Shown: positions 6,116 to 13,007 of the stretch, one piece after another
How positions within the stretch are numbered: position 1 is the first letter of the stretch
Layout of the letters: every line of letters starts with the position of its first letter
Assembly (NCBI GenBank): GCA_002343825.1
Contig: DDSL01000012.1
Coordinates: forward strand, 7,161 to 20,167
Reading direction: 5' to 3'
Length of the DNA stretch: 13,007 nucleotides
DNA from: Chthonomonas sp. UBA2391
GTDB taxonomy: Bacteria; Armatimonadota; Fimbriimonadia; Fimbriimonadales; Fimbriimonadaceae
Program-made: the position numbers and the translations under genes
Notes under the pieces: generated by a model
What the model was told of the DNA's origin: nothing
Database searches by the model: none
Seen by the model: only the letters and a program-made list of their open reading frames with translations

Positions 6116-8080
6116 ATGACCCCCGCCGCTGTTTCTTTGGACGAACTCTGTGTCAATGCCATCCGTGGCCTCTCCATCGATGCCGTTCAAAAAGCAAACA
6201 GCGGCCACCCCGGCCTTCCTCTTGGGGCGGCGCCGATGGCCTATGCCATCTGGAAGCGTCACCTGCGGCACGCCCCAAGCCAGCCCCAATGGCTGAATCG
6301 CGACCGCTTCATCCTCAGCGCCGGGCACGGGAGCGCGTTGCTGTATTCCCTGCTCCACCTCACCGGCTATGACCTTCCGCTGAGCGAGGTCCAGGCCTTC
6401 CGACAGATCGGAAGCAAGACTCCTGGCCACCCCGAAAATCACATCACCCCAGGGGTCGAGATGGCCACCGGACCCCTCGGCCAAGGGATCGCCACATCGG
6501 TGGGGTTTGCCCTCGCCGAGCGGTACCTAGCCGCGCGGTTCAATCGCCCGGAATTTCCCATTTTTGATCACTTCACCTATGTAATCTGCTCGGACGGAGA
6601 CCTCATGGAGGGGGTCGGTCAAGAGGCCGCATCGCTGGCCGGAACGCTGGGTCTCGGCAAGCTGATCTGGGTTTATGACAGCAACGGCATCACGATTGAT
6701 GGCAGCACCGACATCGCCTACCGGGAAGATGTGGCGGCCAAGTTCTCCGCTCTCGGCTGGCACGTGCAGAGCGTGGATGGCATGGATGTCGACGCCGTGG
6801 ACCGAGCCCTGCAATCGGCCAAGGCTGAGACCGCGCGTCCCTCGATCATCATCGCCACCACGATCATCGGCTTCGGCAGCCCCAACAAAGCCGGAACGAG
6901 CAAAGTCCACGGAGCTCCGCTGGGAGAAGAAGAACTCCGGCTGACCAAAGAAGCCCTCGGACTCCCAGCGGAACCGTTCAGCATCCCAAATGACGCACGC
7001 GCCGCACTCGATGCCCGCGCCGCCGGAGAAGCCCACATCGAGGTTTGGGACTCCCTTCTCACCCGCTACCGAGCAAACTTCCCCGAGCTTGCGGCCGAAT
7101 TGGACCAAGTCCTTTCTGAAACCTGGGATTGCACCTCTGTCGCCTGGCCCGAGTTCAAATCGGTCGCCACCCGAAAGTCCAGCCACGACTGTTTGCTCGC
7201 CCTCGCGAATCACTTCCCGACCCTAATCGGCGGATCGGCCGACCTCGCCGAGAGCGTCTACACCGACCTACACGGGATGGGCCTCCAGTCCGCCCAAGAC
7301 CCGAACGGAAGGAATATCGCCTTTGGGATCCGCGAACATGCGATGGCCGCCGCCGTCAACGGGATCACCCTCCATGGCGGATGCCGCGCCTTCGGCGGGA
7401 CGTTCTTGATCTTCAGCGACTACTGCAAACCCTCCATTCGACTCGCCGCGCTGATGGAGATTCCGAGTATCTTCGTCTTCAGTCACGACAGCATCGGCCT
7501 TGGTGAAGACGGACCCACACACCAGCCCGTAGAGCAGATCCTCGGACTGCGGTCCATCCCCAATCTGAACGTCATTCGACCGGCCGATGGAGCCGAAACC
7601 GCGGTCGCTTGGAGCCTGGCACTTGAGAGCGAGGATCGTCCGACGGCCATCGTGACGAGTCGGCAAAACCTGCCCGTAGTGACCAACGAGGCCCCCGCCG
7701 AACATCCCGCCCGAAATGGGGGCTATGTGTTGCAGGATTCCGACGGCGTCCCCGACCTGATCCTCATCGCGACGGGGAGCGAGGTGAGTCTTGCCCTGCA
7801 GGCAGCCGAGGCTCTCGAAGGGGTCAATTCCCGGGTCGTTAGCATGCCCTGCACGCGGATCTTTGACGAGCAACCAGAAGCTTATCGGAACAGCGTTTTG
7901 ATCCCCAGTATCCCTTCCATCAGCATCGAGGCGGCCACGACTCTTGGTTGGCAAAAGTACAGCGATGTCCAAATCGGGATCGATACCTTTGGGGCGAGCG
8001 GACCCGGACCCAAGCTGATGGAGCACTTTGGATTCACCGTGGCAAACGTCGTCGAGACGGCTCGGAACCTCTTGAGCTAA
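6116..8080 (+). CDS. tkt: Transketolase
   Basis: A thiamine-diphosphate enzyme moving two-carbon ketol units between sugar phosphates in the pentose phosphate pathway. The 654 residues match the full-length bacterial form. The N-terminal PP domain has NSGHPGLPLG (28-37, H31), NRDRFILSAGHGS (61-73), TPGHPE (102-107) and the diphosphate/Mg motif SDGDLMEG (159-166) ending with DSNGITIDG (188-196). The Pyr domain has FGIREHAM with the catalytic Glu near 407, FSDYCKPSIR near 433, and HDSIGLGEDGPTHQPVE near 457-473 with substrate-binding His and Asp. The C-terminal domain has IATGSEVSLAL. The ATG at 6116 is preceded by AGAGGGG; a GTG immediately before it is a possible alternative start. It sits 24 bp after the M42 gene and 20 bp before the S9 peptidase gene, so all are likely cotranscribed. 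Confidence 0.97.
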   Translation: MTPAAVSLDELCVNAIRGLSIDAVQKANSGHPGLPLGAAPMAYAIWKRHLRHAPSQPQWLNRDRFILSAGHGSALLYSLLHLTGYDLPLSEVQAFRQIGSKTPGHPENHITPGVEMATGPLGQGIATSVGFALAERYLAARFNRPEFPIFDHFTYVICSDGDLMEGVGQEAASLAGTLGLGKLIWVYDSNGITIDGSTDIAYREDVAAKFSALGWHVQSVDGMDVDAVDRALQSAKAETARPSIIIATTIIGFGSPNKAGTSKVHGAPLGEEELRLTKEALGLPAEPFSIPNDARAALDARAAGEAHIEVWDSLLTRYRANFPELAAELDQVLSETWDCTSVAWPEFKSVATRKSSHDCLLALANHFPTLIGGSADLAESVYTDLHGMGLQSAQDPNGRNIAFGIREHAMAAAVNGITLHGGCRAFGGTFLIFSDYCKPSIRLAALMEIPSIFVFSHDSIGLGEDGPTHQPVEQILGLRSIPNLNVIRPADGAETAVAWSLALESEDRPTAIVTSRQNLPVVTNEAPAEHPARNGGYVLQDSDGVPDLILIATGSEVSLALQAAEALEGVNSRVVSMPCTRIFDEQPEAYRNSVLIPSIPSISIEAATTLGWQKYSDVQIGIDTFGASGPGPKLMEHFGFTVANVVETARNLLS

Positions 8081-8100
8081 AGAACGGGTAAGAATGCCCT

Positions 8101-10278
8101 ATGCGGCGCGGCATCGGGCTTCTCCTACTATCTATTCCCCTCTTTGCCTTCGGCAAGACGAGCTTCACCCCCGAGATGCAGTCTCGCCTTGAGCGGCTCA
8201 TCCAGTTCCCGTTGGTTCACGGACGTTCGCCTGCCGGGACGGCTCTCAGTCCGGACGGCAAACGAGTCGTCTTCGGCTGGAACAAGACGGGTGAACGTCG
8301 GCTCGACCTCTGGATGATGGATCTACCGAATGGCGAACCCCGTCAGATCCTAGAAGCCAAGTCGATCTCTCGGCCCCTGAACCAGGACGACCGCCGAAAG
8401 GAAGAAGACAAGAAAGAGGAGGAGCTCTACGATGGCGGTATTGTCGGCTTCACCTGGTCGCCCGATAGTCGGACCTTCGTTTTCCAGTATCGGGGCCGCA
8501 CCTGGATGATGGATGCCAACGGCACCAACCTCCGGCCACTCTTTGATACCAACGAGCAGATTTCGCAGCCGACTTTTTCTCCCGACGGTAAGCAGTTGGC
8601 TTTCGTCCGAGGGCAGAACATCTTCACGTTCGACCTTTCGGCCCGGACCCTCAAGCAACTGACCTTCATCAGCGCAGGCGGCACGGGGCTCTACGGCTTC
8701 GATTGGTCACCCGATAGCAAGTACCTCTCGATGAGTTGGTACGACCAAAATCGCGAGGGCTCGGCTCAAATGATGGACTTCAGTACCGATCGCGCGACCG
8801 TCCGGAACATTGGCCGCGACTGGAACGGAGACCAGGGGTACAGCTTCCAGTTTGGCGTCGTGCCGAGCAGCGGGGGCCTGGTGAAGTTTGTCGAAATTCC
8901 CAAGTACCACTGGCAGATGAGCTCGGCCTGGGCTCCCAACAGCAAGCGGATCGCCCTGGTTTGGAAGGATCCGGACAGTCAGAACATGACCCTGAGCCTG
9001 ATCGACCCCGACACGGCCAAGAAGCGCGACATCTACAAGGAGACCGCCCCCAAGAACTACATCCCCAACTGGCGGCCGGTCGAGTGGACTCGCAACAGCG
9101 AACGGCTCTTGCTCGGTACCGACATCGCCGATGGAGCCTTTACCTGGCGGCACGTCATTTCAATGGACACGCGGGGACGGGACGTGAAGCCGTTCTACAA
9201 GGAGAATCACGACGTTTCGGCCCTTGGCCGCCCGCAAGACTCCGACCGGGTGATCTTGGCCACCCACCAGCGGTCGCCGTTGATGAACGAGATCACCATC
9301 GTCGAACCCGATGGACGTCGAACGGTTCATGCCCCACTGGAGGGCTTTAACACCCCACAGCAGTTCGACAACTCGGGACTCCCGCAGACGTCGCTCGACG
9401 GAAAGACGATCATCACCTCGGCCAGTCGCCCCTCGGTACCGCCCGAGATCTACCTGATCGAACCGGCAGTCAAGCGCATGACGGTCAGTCAGCCCGAATC
9501 CTTCAAGGAGCTCGTCTGGGCTCCGAGCAAAGAAGTCAGCTTTCCCGGCCCAGACGGAACGATGATCCACGGGGAACTGATCCTTCCTCCGGACATGAAG
9601 CCCGGCGAGAAGATCCCGGCCGTTCTCAGCGACCTCTATGCCAATACGGGCAAGAAGTCTTGGGCTGGCTACTTCCCGAACTTCCTCGCCACCGAAGGCC
9701 GGATGGCCGTCCTACTACTCGACATCCGAGCCAGCTATGGCTACGGTGGAGAATTTCATAGTGGCTACTTCCAGCGAATGGGGGTGATCGACGCCGACGA
9801 ATGCGTGGCCGCCGCCAACTACCTCAAGACGCTCGGATTTATCCGCGAAGATCGAATCGGTTGTTGGGGCTGGAGCTACGGCGGGTTTCTCACCTGCATG
9901 AACCTGCTGACCAAGCCCGGGGTGTTCCACGCCGGCGTTGCCGTAGCCAGCGTTACCGACTGGAAGAACTACAACGAGGGCTACACACGACAACGCCTCG
10001 GCCGGGTGGACAAGAACGAGGAGGTCTACAAGAAGACCTCACCGATCCACCACGCGGCTGGGCTTCAGGATAACCTGCTGCTCATCCACGGCATCCTCGA
10101 TGACAACGTTCTCGCCCACGACACGATCCGTCTCATGCACAAGCTGATCGAGGAAAACAAACACTTCGACGTGATGCTCTACCCGAAGGACGACCACGGG
10201 ATCTCCCGCGAAAAAGCCCGGCCTCACGTCTATGTGACGATCGCCCGGTACCTGATCGAGAAGCTCCACGAGGAGTGA
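8101..10278 (+). CDS. Exported S9 family peptidase (dipeptidyl-peptidase IV/acylaminoacyl-peptidase type)
   Basis: A 725-residue serine peptidase of the prolyl oligopeptidase clan. A signal peptide (MRRGIGLLLLSIPLFAFG) implies export. Residues about 40-470 form a beta-propeller with repeated WSPDSR/FSPDGK/WAPNSK blades (for example 49-58, 119-126, 159-167, 202-209, 277-284). The C-terminal alpha/beta hydrolase domain carries the nucleophile S592 in GCWGWSYGGF, the Asp in HGILDDNV (D667 or D668) and the His in YPKDDHGIS (H699). This is the normal triad order, so the enzyme should be active, removing dipeptides or trimming peptides outside the cytoplasm. A highly charged Lys/Glu-rich stretch at 96-110 interrupts the first blades. 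It is the last gene of the DinB-M42-tkt run and is followed at once by a repeat-built spacer. The Shine-Dalgarno is weak. Confidence 0.95.
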   Translation: MRRGIGLLLLSIPLFAFGKTSFTPEMQSRLERLIQFPLVHGRSPAGTALSPDGKRVVFGWNKTGERRLDLWMMDLPNGEPRQILEAKSISRPLNQDDRRKEEDKKEEELYDGGIVGFTWSPDSRTFVFQYRGRTWMMDANGTNLRPLFDTNEQISQPTFSPDGKQLAFVRGQNIFTFDLSARTLKQLTFISAGGTGLYGFDWSPDSKYLSMSWYDQNREGSAQMMDFSTDRATVRNIGRDWNGDQGYSFQFGVVPSSGGLVKFVEIPKYHWQMSSAWAPNSKRIALVWKDPDSQNMTLSLIDPDTAKKRDIYKETAPKNYIPNWRPVEWTRNSERLLLGTDIADGAFTWRHVISMDTRGRDVKPFYKENHDVSALGRPQDSDRVILATHQRSPLMNEITIVEPDGRRTVHAPLEGFNTPQQFDNSGLPQTSLDGKTIITSASRPSVPPEIYLIEPAVKRMTVSQPESFKELVWAPSKEVSFPGPDGTMIHGELILPPDMKPGEKIPAVLSDLYANTGKKSWAGYFPNFLATEGRMAVLLLDIRASYGYGGEFHSGYFQRMGVIDADECVAAANYLKTLGFIREDRIGCWGWSYGGFLTCMNLLTKPGVFHAGVAVASVTDWKNYNEGYTRQRLGRVDKNEEVYKKTSPIHHAAGLQDNLLLIHGILDDNVLAHDTIRLMHKLIEENKHFDVMLYPKDDHGISREKARPHVYVTIARYLIEKLHEE

Positions 10279-10280
10279 AG

Positions 10281-10424
10281 AGGGGGTAGAAATTGGAGAC
10301 TAGAGAGTAGAGACTGGACACTGGAGAGTACGGACTTGGGTGTTGGGATAGGAGACTCGGATGGCACGAGTCTTCTCCCGCCAGTCTCTAACCTCTACTC
10401 TCTAACCTCTACCCCCCAACCAAC
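10281..10424. repeat. Degenerate 7-bp tandem repeat in two inverted arms filling a convergent spacer
   Basis: Starting two bases after the S9 stop, the plus strand reads in heptads of consensus RGAGAST (for example AGGGGGT, GGAGACT, AGAGAGT, AGAGACT, GGAGAGT), about eleven in register from 10281 to 10357. From 10383 to 10424, ending at the HNH stop, the complementary strand reads the same heptads (AGAGACT, AGAGGTT, AGAGAGT, AGAGGTT, GGGGGGT, GTTGGTT). The outer 37 bases of each side (10281-10317 and 10381-10417) match as an inverted repeat at 30 of 37 positions. An inner hairpin (10351-10359 with 10367-10375) has a 7-nt loop. There is no T tract, but such a foldback between convergent genes could stop transcription from both sides. 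It could also be a dispersed genomic repeat. Confidence 0.75.
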
Positions 10425-10973
10425 CTACCCATGCCCTTCTTGGGCGAAGGCTTCGAACACGGGCAGGAAGAACAGCCACTCATCCCGGCGCTGCGCCTTG
10501 AGATAGGCAGGCAACGAGATGTAAGGGATGAAGTGCGGCCGGCGAGGAGTCTTTTTCAGCTTCATCTTCGCCTGCTGGGGGGTTTTGTCGCCCTTCTTCA
10601 GGTTGCACCGGCGGCAACAAGCAACCAGGTTGTCCCAGGTGTGCGGACCACCCATCCACCGCGGAATCACATGGTCGATCGTGAGGTCTCGACCCTTGGC
10701 TCCACAGTATTGGCACGTGTATCCATCGCGCGCGAGGACGCTATGCCGCGAGAGTCGCAGCTCGGGCATGGGTCGGCGTACGTGATATTTCATCTTGACC
10801 ACCGAAGGAGCATCCAGCAAACCACTTGCGGTGCGCACACCTTCGTCGTGATGCTGAATCACATCGGCTTTTCCCAGCATGATAAGCGCCATCGCACGCC
10901 GCAGATGGCAAACATTCAGGGGTTCAAAATCACTGTTGAGCAAGAGTACTTCTTGGTTGGACATCCGAATCAC
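10425..10973 (-). CDS. HNH endonuclease
   Basis: A 182-residue HNH nuclease of the small chromosomal type whose N-terminus reads VLLLNSDFEPLNVCHLRRAM, a conserved domain of unknown role. The nuclease part is LARDGYTCQYCG (79-91, zinc ligands C87 and C90), TIDHVIPRWMGG (98-109, H101), WDNLVACCRRCNLKKGD (113-129, N115, zinc ligands C120 and C123, N124). It is expected to bind a divalent metal and cut or nick DNA. No toxin, methylase, phage or integrase gene is next to it, and homologues of this type are often chromosomal singletons, so a restriction role is not supported here. The start is either GTG at 10973, which has GGAG four bases upstream, or ATG at 10964, which has no Shine-Dalgarno but matches the usual N-terminus. 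Its stop abuts the heptad-repeat spacer. Confidence 0.93.
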   Translation of the reverse strand: MIRMSNQEVLLLNSDFEPLNVCHLRRAMALIMLGKADVIQHHDEGVRTASGLLDAPSVVKMKYHVRRPMPELRLSRHSVLARDGYTCQYCGAKGRDLTIDHVIPRWMGGPHTWDNLVACCRRCNLKKGDKTPQQAKMKLKKTPRRPHFIPYISLPAYLKAQRRDEWLFFLPVFEAFAQEGHG

Positions 10974-11015
10974 TAGGCTCCGTTTTGGGTTGGCAGGGCA
11001 AATGAGTCCGCTGCA

Positions 11016-11149
11016 GAACGTGGCCTTAACGAGAACGAGCGAATGAGGCTCGGACCGCCAAGGCGTGGGGAGTCAGAGAAAAGGGCCTGGACGCGTTCGC
11101 GCCCAGACCCTTTGGCAGCCACGTTCGCACCGACACGTATTATCGTGTC
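11016..11149. ncRNA. Possible structured RNA element, strand and class unknown
   Basis: A perfect 9-bp helix is possible between 11016-11024 (GAACGTGGC) and 11118-11126 (GCCACGTTC). It encloses a 5-bp hairpin (11036-11040 with 11048-11052) and a long imperfect hairpin (11080-11113; 14 bp with one mismatch and a 2-nt bulge, capped by TTCG). A separate 6-bp hairpin follows (11132-11137 with 11144-11149). On the minus strand the long hairpin is followed by TTTTCTCT, which could act as a weak terminator or attenuator upstream of the HNH gene. No Rfam class was recognised. It could be an HNH-gene leader, a free small RNA or only a chance fold in GC-rich DNA. Confidence 0.3.
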
Positions 11150-11337
11150 CGTCCACATCGGTCTATGGTGCGGGCGCAAGGTTGCAAGCATGGGTCTACC
11201 GTTCTTAACGTGATTCTCCCTCATAAAGCCGCGCATTCGTACAAATTTAAAGGAGATTTAACAATTCTGAATCGCAGTCCCCGCAGGAATAACAGTGCCC
11301 GCCCGAGCGTGTCCCCACAAACATGCCAGAAAAAGCA

Positions 11338-11366
11338 TTGCAAAAAGTGGCAAAACGTTGTATCCT
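11338..11366 (+). promoter_or_regulatory. Candidate sigma-70-type promoter of murA
   Basis: TTGCAA (11338-11343) and TATCCT (11361-11366) are separated by the optimal 17 bp, and each matches four of six consensus positions. Transcription would start near 11373, giving a leader of about 45 nt to the murA ATG. It is the best-spaced promoter-like pair in the divergent region and lies where a murA-mreB operon promoter is needed. Confidence 0.5.
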
Positions 11367-11417
11367 CTGCCTATTCTGCCAGCAGGGCGGATGAATTCCA
11401 AGGATGGAACGAAAAGC

Positions 11418-12701
11418 ATGAATGTGTTGAAGGTTATCGGGGGTAAACGCCTCCAAGGCTCAGTGGATATCACCGGTAGCAAGAATGCTGCTCTCGCGAT
11501 TCTCTCGGCGGTCCTCTTGGCCGACGGAGTGACGACGCTCTACAACGTTCCCGATGTCAGCGACATCCACATCAAGCTCCGCCTGCTCTCACGGTTCGGC
11601 GCAACCTACGAGTGGCGAGAGGGTGCCCTCATCATCGACACTCGCAACCTGCACACCGCCGAGGTCGAAGAAGAGCTTGTCCGCCCGATCCGGACCTCGT
11701 TCTACATCCTCGGTTCCCTGCTCGCTCGCCTCGGCAAGACCCAACTTCCGGCTCCGGGCGGCTGCAACATCGGGGCCCGCCCGGTGGACCTTCACATCAA
11801 AGGCCTGCGGATCCTTGGGGCTGAAATCGACCTTACTGGCGGGATCTACTACGCCGAAGCCCCCAACCTTCAGGGCGGCGAAATCTATCTCGACTTCCCC
11901 AGCGCCGGCGCGACCCAGCACCTGATGGCCACCGCCGCGCTCACGCCGGGGATGACCGTGATCCAAAACGCAGCAATGGAGCCGGAGATCGTCAGCTTGG
12001 CCGCCTTCCTGGGTGCCATGGGTGCCCGCATCGAAGGCGCGGGGAGCAGCACGATCACCATTCAGGGGATGGACCGCCTGACCGGATGCGAGTTCCGCGT
12101 ACCTGCCGACCGACTTCAAGCTGGGACGTATCTCCTCGCAGCCGCGATCACCGAGGGCGACGTCACCGTCCGCGGCGTTATGCCCGAACACCAAACCGCA
12201 CTCCTGAACAAGCTCCGCGAAGCCGGAGTGGATTGCAGCGAGGGTCACGACTGGGTCCGAGTTCAGATGGTCGGCCGGCCGGTTGGCGTGCAAAAGATCA
12301 AGACGATGCCCTATCCCGGGTTCCCGACCGACATCCAGCAACCCATGGCCGCCCTGCTCGCCATCGCCGATGGCAACAGCACGATCGAAGAAACGATTTA
12401 TGAGGGCCGGACCGGCCATGTGAATGAGCTAAACCGCATGGGAGCCAAGATCATGGTCCAAGGTGGCCGTGTGAGCCACATCGACGGCGTCGAACGACTG
12501 ACTGGGGCGCACGTCGTGGCCAGCGACCTTCGCGCAGGGGCGGCGTTGGTCCTCGCCGGACTCGCCGCCGAAGGAGAGACGATCATCCGAAACGTCCACT
12601 TTATTGACCGCGGATACCAGAATTTCGAACAGACTTTGACCGCGCTTGGGGGTGACGTCGAGCGAATCCCGGTCACCGAGTTCGAACAGGCGCTATCATA
12701 A
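11418..12701 (+). CDS. murA: UDP-N-acetylglucosamine 1-carboxyvinyltransferase
   Basis: MurA transfers enolpyruvate from phosphoenolpyruvate to UDP-GlcNAc, the first committed cytoplasmic step of peptidoglycan synthesis. The 427-residue protein aligns closely with the E. coli enzyme in numbering: K22 in GSKNAAL, the catalytic loop PGGCNIGARPVD with C116 (equivalent to C115) and R121, D305 in FPTDIQQPM, and RGY near 398-400 from the family C-terminus. Because the loop keeps Cys, the enzyme should be sensitive to fosfomycin, unlike forms with Asp there. The ATG at 11418 matches the family N-terminus (MNVLKVIGGKRLQG); in-frame starts at 11391 (ATG) and 11295 (GTG) would add residues with no family match. 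A GGA lies about nine bases upstream. mreB follows within a few bases, forming a cell-wall and shape pair. Confidence 0.97.
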   Translation: MNVLKVIGGKRLQGSVDITGSKNAALAILSAVLLADGVTTLYNVPDVSDIHIKLRLLSRFGATYEWREGALIIDTRNLHTAEVEEELVRPIRTSFYILGSLLARLGKTQLPAPGGCNIGARPVDLHIKGLRILGAEIDLTGGIYYAEAPNLQGGEIYLDFPSAGATQHLMATAALTPGMTVIQNAAMEPEIVSLAAFLGAMGARIEGAGSSTITIQGMDRLTGCEFRVPADRLQAGTYLLAAAITEGDVTVRGVMPEHQTALLNKLREAGVDCSEGHDWVRVQMVGRPVGVQKIKTMPYPGFPTDIQQPMAALLAIADGNSTIEETIYEGRTGHVNELNRMGAKIMVQGGRVSHIDGVERLTGAHVVASDLRAGAALVLAGLAAEGETIIRNVHFIDRGYQNFEQTLTALGGDVERIPVTEFEQALS

Positions 12702-12708
12702 TCCTACT

Positions 12709-13007
12709 ATCGCAAAACTTCGCCTCGTAGCAGAACTCGGAATCGATCTCGGGACGGCCAATATCTTGGTCTATCGTCGGGGTCGCGGCATCGTGCTCAA
12801 TGAGCCGACCGTGGTCGCCATCAATACCAAGAACCAAAAGGTCTTGGCCGTCGGACTGGAGGCGAGGGAGATGCTGGGCCGAACGCCGGGCAACATCACG
12901 GCGATCCGACCTCTGAGGGATGGCGTCATTGCCGACTTCACGACGACCCAGAAGATGCTGGAGTATCTCATCGACAAGGTCTGCGGCTCGCGGCGACTCT
13001 TCAGGCC
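12709..13007 (+). CDS. mreB: Rod shape-determining protein MreB (5' part, cut by the window end)
   Basis: This open frame encodes the N-terminus of the bacterial actin MreB, which forms membrane-bound filaments that guide peptidoglycan insertion. It shows the phosphate-1 motif GIDLGTANILVY (from about residue 11), then GIVLNEPTVVAINT, VLAVGLEAREMLGRTPGNI, AIRPLRDGVIADF and EYLIDKV, all in family order. The first 99 or so residues are present. There is no ATG, GTG, TTG or CTG at the expected N-terminus: the frame holds only an ATC at 12709, seven bases after the murA stop, giving an N-terminus of natural length (xAKLRLVAELGIDLG). The nearest ordinary in-frame starts are GTG at 12652 and TTG at 12646 inside murA, which would add 19 or 21 residues. 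The start given is therefore provisional. It is probably cotranscribed with murA. Confidence 0.9.
   Translation, partial: MAKLRLVAELGIDLGTANILVYRRGRGIVLNEPTVVAINTKNQKVLAVGLEAREMLGRTPGNITAIRPLRDGVIADFTTTQKMLEYLIDKVCGSRRLFR

Larger units (their letters stand above)
10974..11417. other. Gene-free divergent region between the HNH gene and murA
   Basis: This 444-bp stretch holds no convincing gene. Its left part (about 10990-11150) is GC-rich and full of inverted repeats (see the structured element). Its right part (about 11220-11270) is AT-rich and contains a perfect AAAGGAG at 11249-11255 that is not followed by a usual start codon. The murA promoter lies at 11338-11366. Two long open frames cross the region: an 87-codon minus-strand frame ending in a TAGTG overlap with the HNH start, and a 93-codon plus-strand frame overlapping murA. 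Both use codons rare in the neighbours (ATA, AGA) or run through the promoter and hairpins, so neither is called. Confidence 0.6.

Noticed and set aside
5294..6484. A 396-codon open frame antisense to the M42 and transketolase genes.
   Set aside because: Long antisense frames are expected in GC-rich coding DNA. The sense strand encodes two complete enzymes with all catalytic motifs, and the antisense protein shows none.
10425..10973. HNH endonuclease as part of a defence or mobile system.
   Set aside because: No methylase, toxin, integrase, transposase or phage gene is next to it, and its N-terminal domain is of the small chromosomal singleton type.
11000..11130. Resemblance of GGCAGGGCAAA and nearby bases to a cyclic-di-GMP riboswitch, and a quick look for tmRNA, SRP RNA, cobalamin and SAM elements.
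   Set aside because: Only short words match; the conserved helices and loop sequences of these classes are not present in order on either strand.
10973..11236. An 87-codon minus-strand open frame ending in a TAGTG overlap with the HNH start.
   Set aside because: It runs through the strong inverted repeats at 11080-11149, uses ATA, AGA, AGG and TTA codons that neighbouring genes avoid, and the protein has no recognisable feature. The stop/start overlap is suggestive but not enough.
11165..11446. A 93-codon plus-strand open frame upstream of and overlapping murA.
   Set aside because: It contains the likely murA promoter, overlaps the murA start by 29 bases, and shows no domain; the composition looks like translated spacer.

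Overview
This 13 kb, GC-rich window is bacterial chromosome made mostly of housekeeping genes. I infer a member of the Armatimonadota, probably near Fimbriimonas. The main reason is the pseudopilin at 972-1811, whose N-terminal helix runs into LFPVFAQAK and whose C-terminus carries an HSG...FADG motif, a style common in that phylum and in Planctomycetota. The non-Proteobacterial SdhB and the murA-mreB pair fit but do not prove this. I see no rRNA, tRNA, CRISPR array, transposase, integrase or recognisable defence system.

Layout. (1) 95-1811, minus strand: a type II/IV pseudopilin-like protein, a good intrinsic terminator, then sdhB, the iron-sulfur subunit of succinate dehydrogenase/fumarate reductase, without sdhA or sdhC on its upstream side. 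(2) 2006-3991, plus strand: a tightly overlapped three-gene operon of a WecG/TagA/CpsF glycosyltransferase, a PduO-type cobalamin adenosyltransferase and an exported LolA/DUF2092-like protein. (3) 3993-4595, minus strand: aat (leucyl/phenylalanyl-tRNA-protein transferase), whose stop codon lies one base from that of the LolA-like gene. (4) 4623-10278, plus strand: a probable operon of a DinB-family protein, an M42 aminopeptidase, transketolase and an exported S9 dipeptidyl-peptidase. (5) 10279-10424: a convergent spacer built almost entirely of a degenerate 7-bp repeat in two facing arms. (6) 10425-10973, minus strand: a stand-alone HNH endonuclease. (7) 10974-11417: a gene-free divergent region with inverted repeats compatible with a structured RNA, and a murA promoter. 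(8) 11418-13007, plus strand: murA followed by the 5' part of mreB, a cell-wall and cell-shape pair.

How they fit together: murA makes the first committed peptidoglycan precursor and MreB organises its insertion. The TagA-like enzyme acts on undecaprenyl-linked sugars at the same membrane, and the LolA-like protein is an envelope protein. SdhB and transketolase are central metabolism. Aat, M42 and S9 are all protein-turnover functions, but nothing shows they act as one pathway.

The points most worth a second look are the heptad-repeat inverted spacer, the absence of a normal start codon for mreB (an AUC sits at the expected position), and the structured spacer between the HNH gene and murA. 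No complete undescribed multi-gene system is evident.
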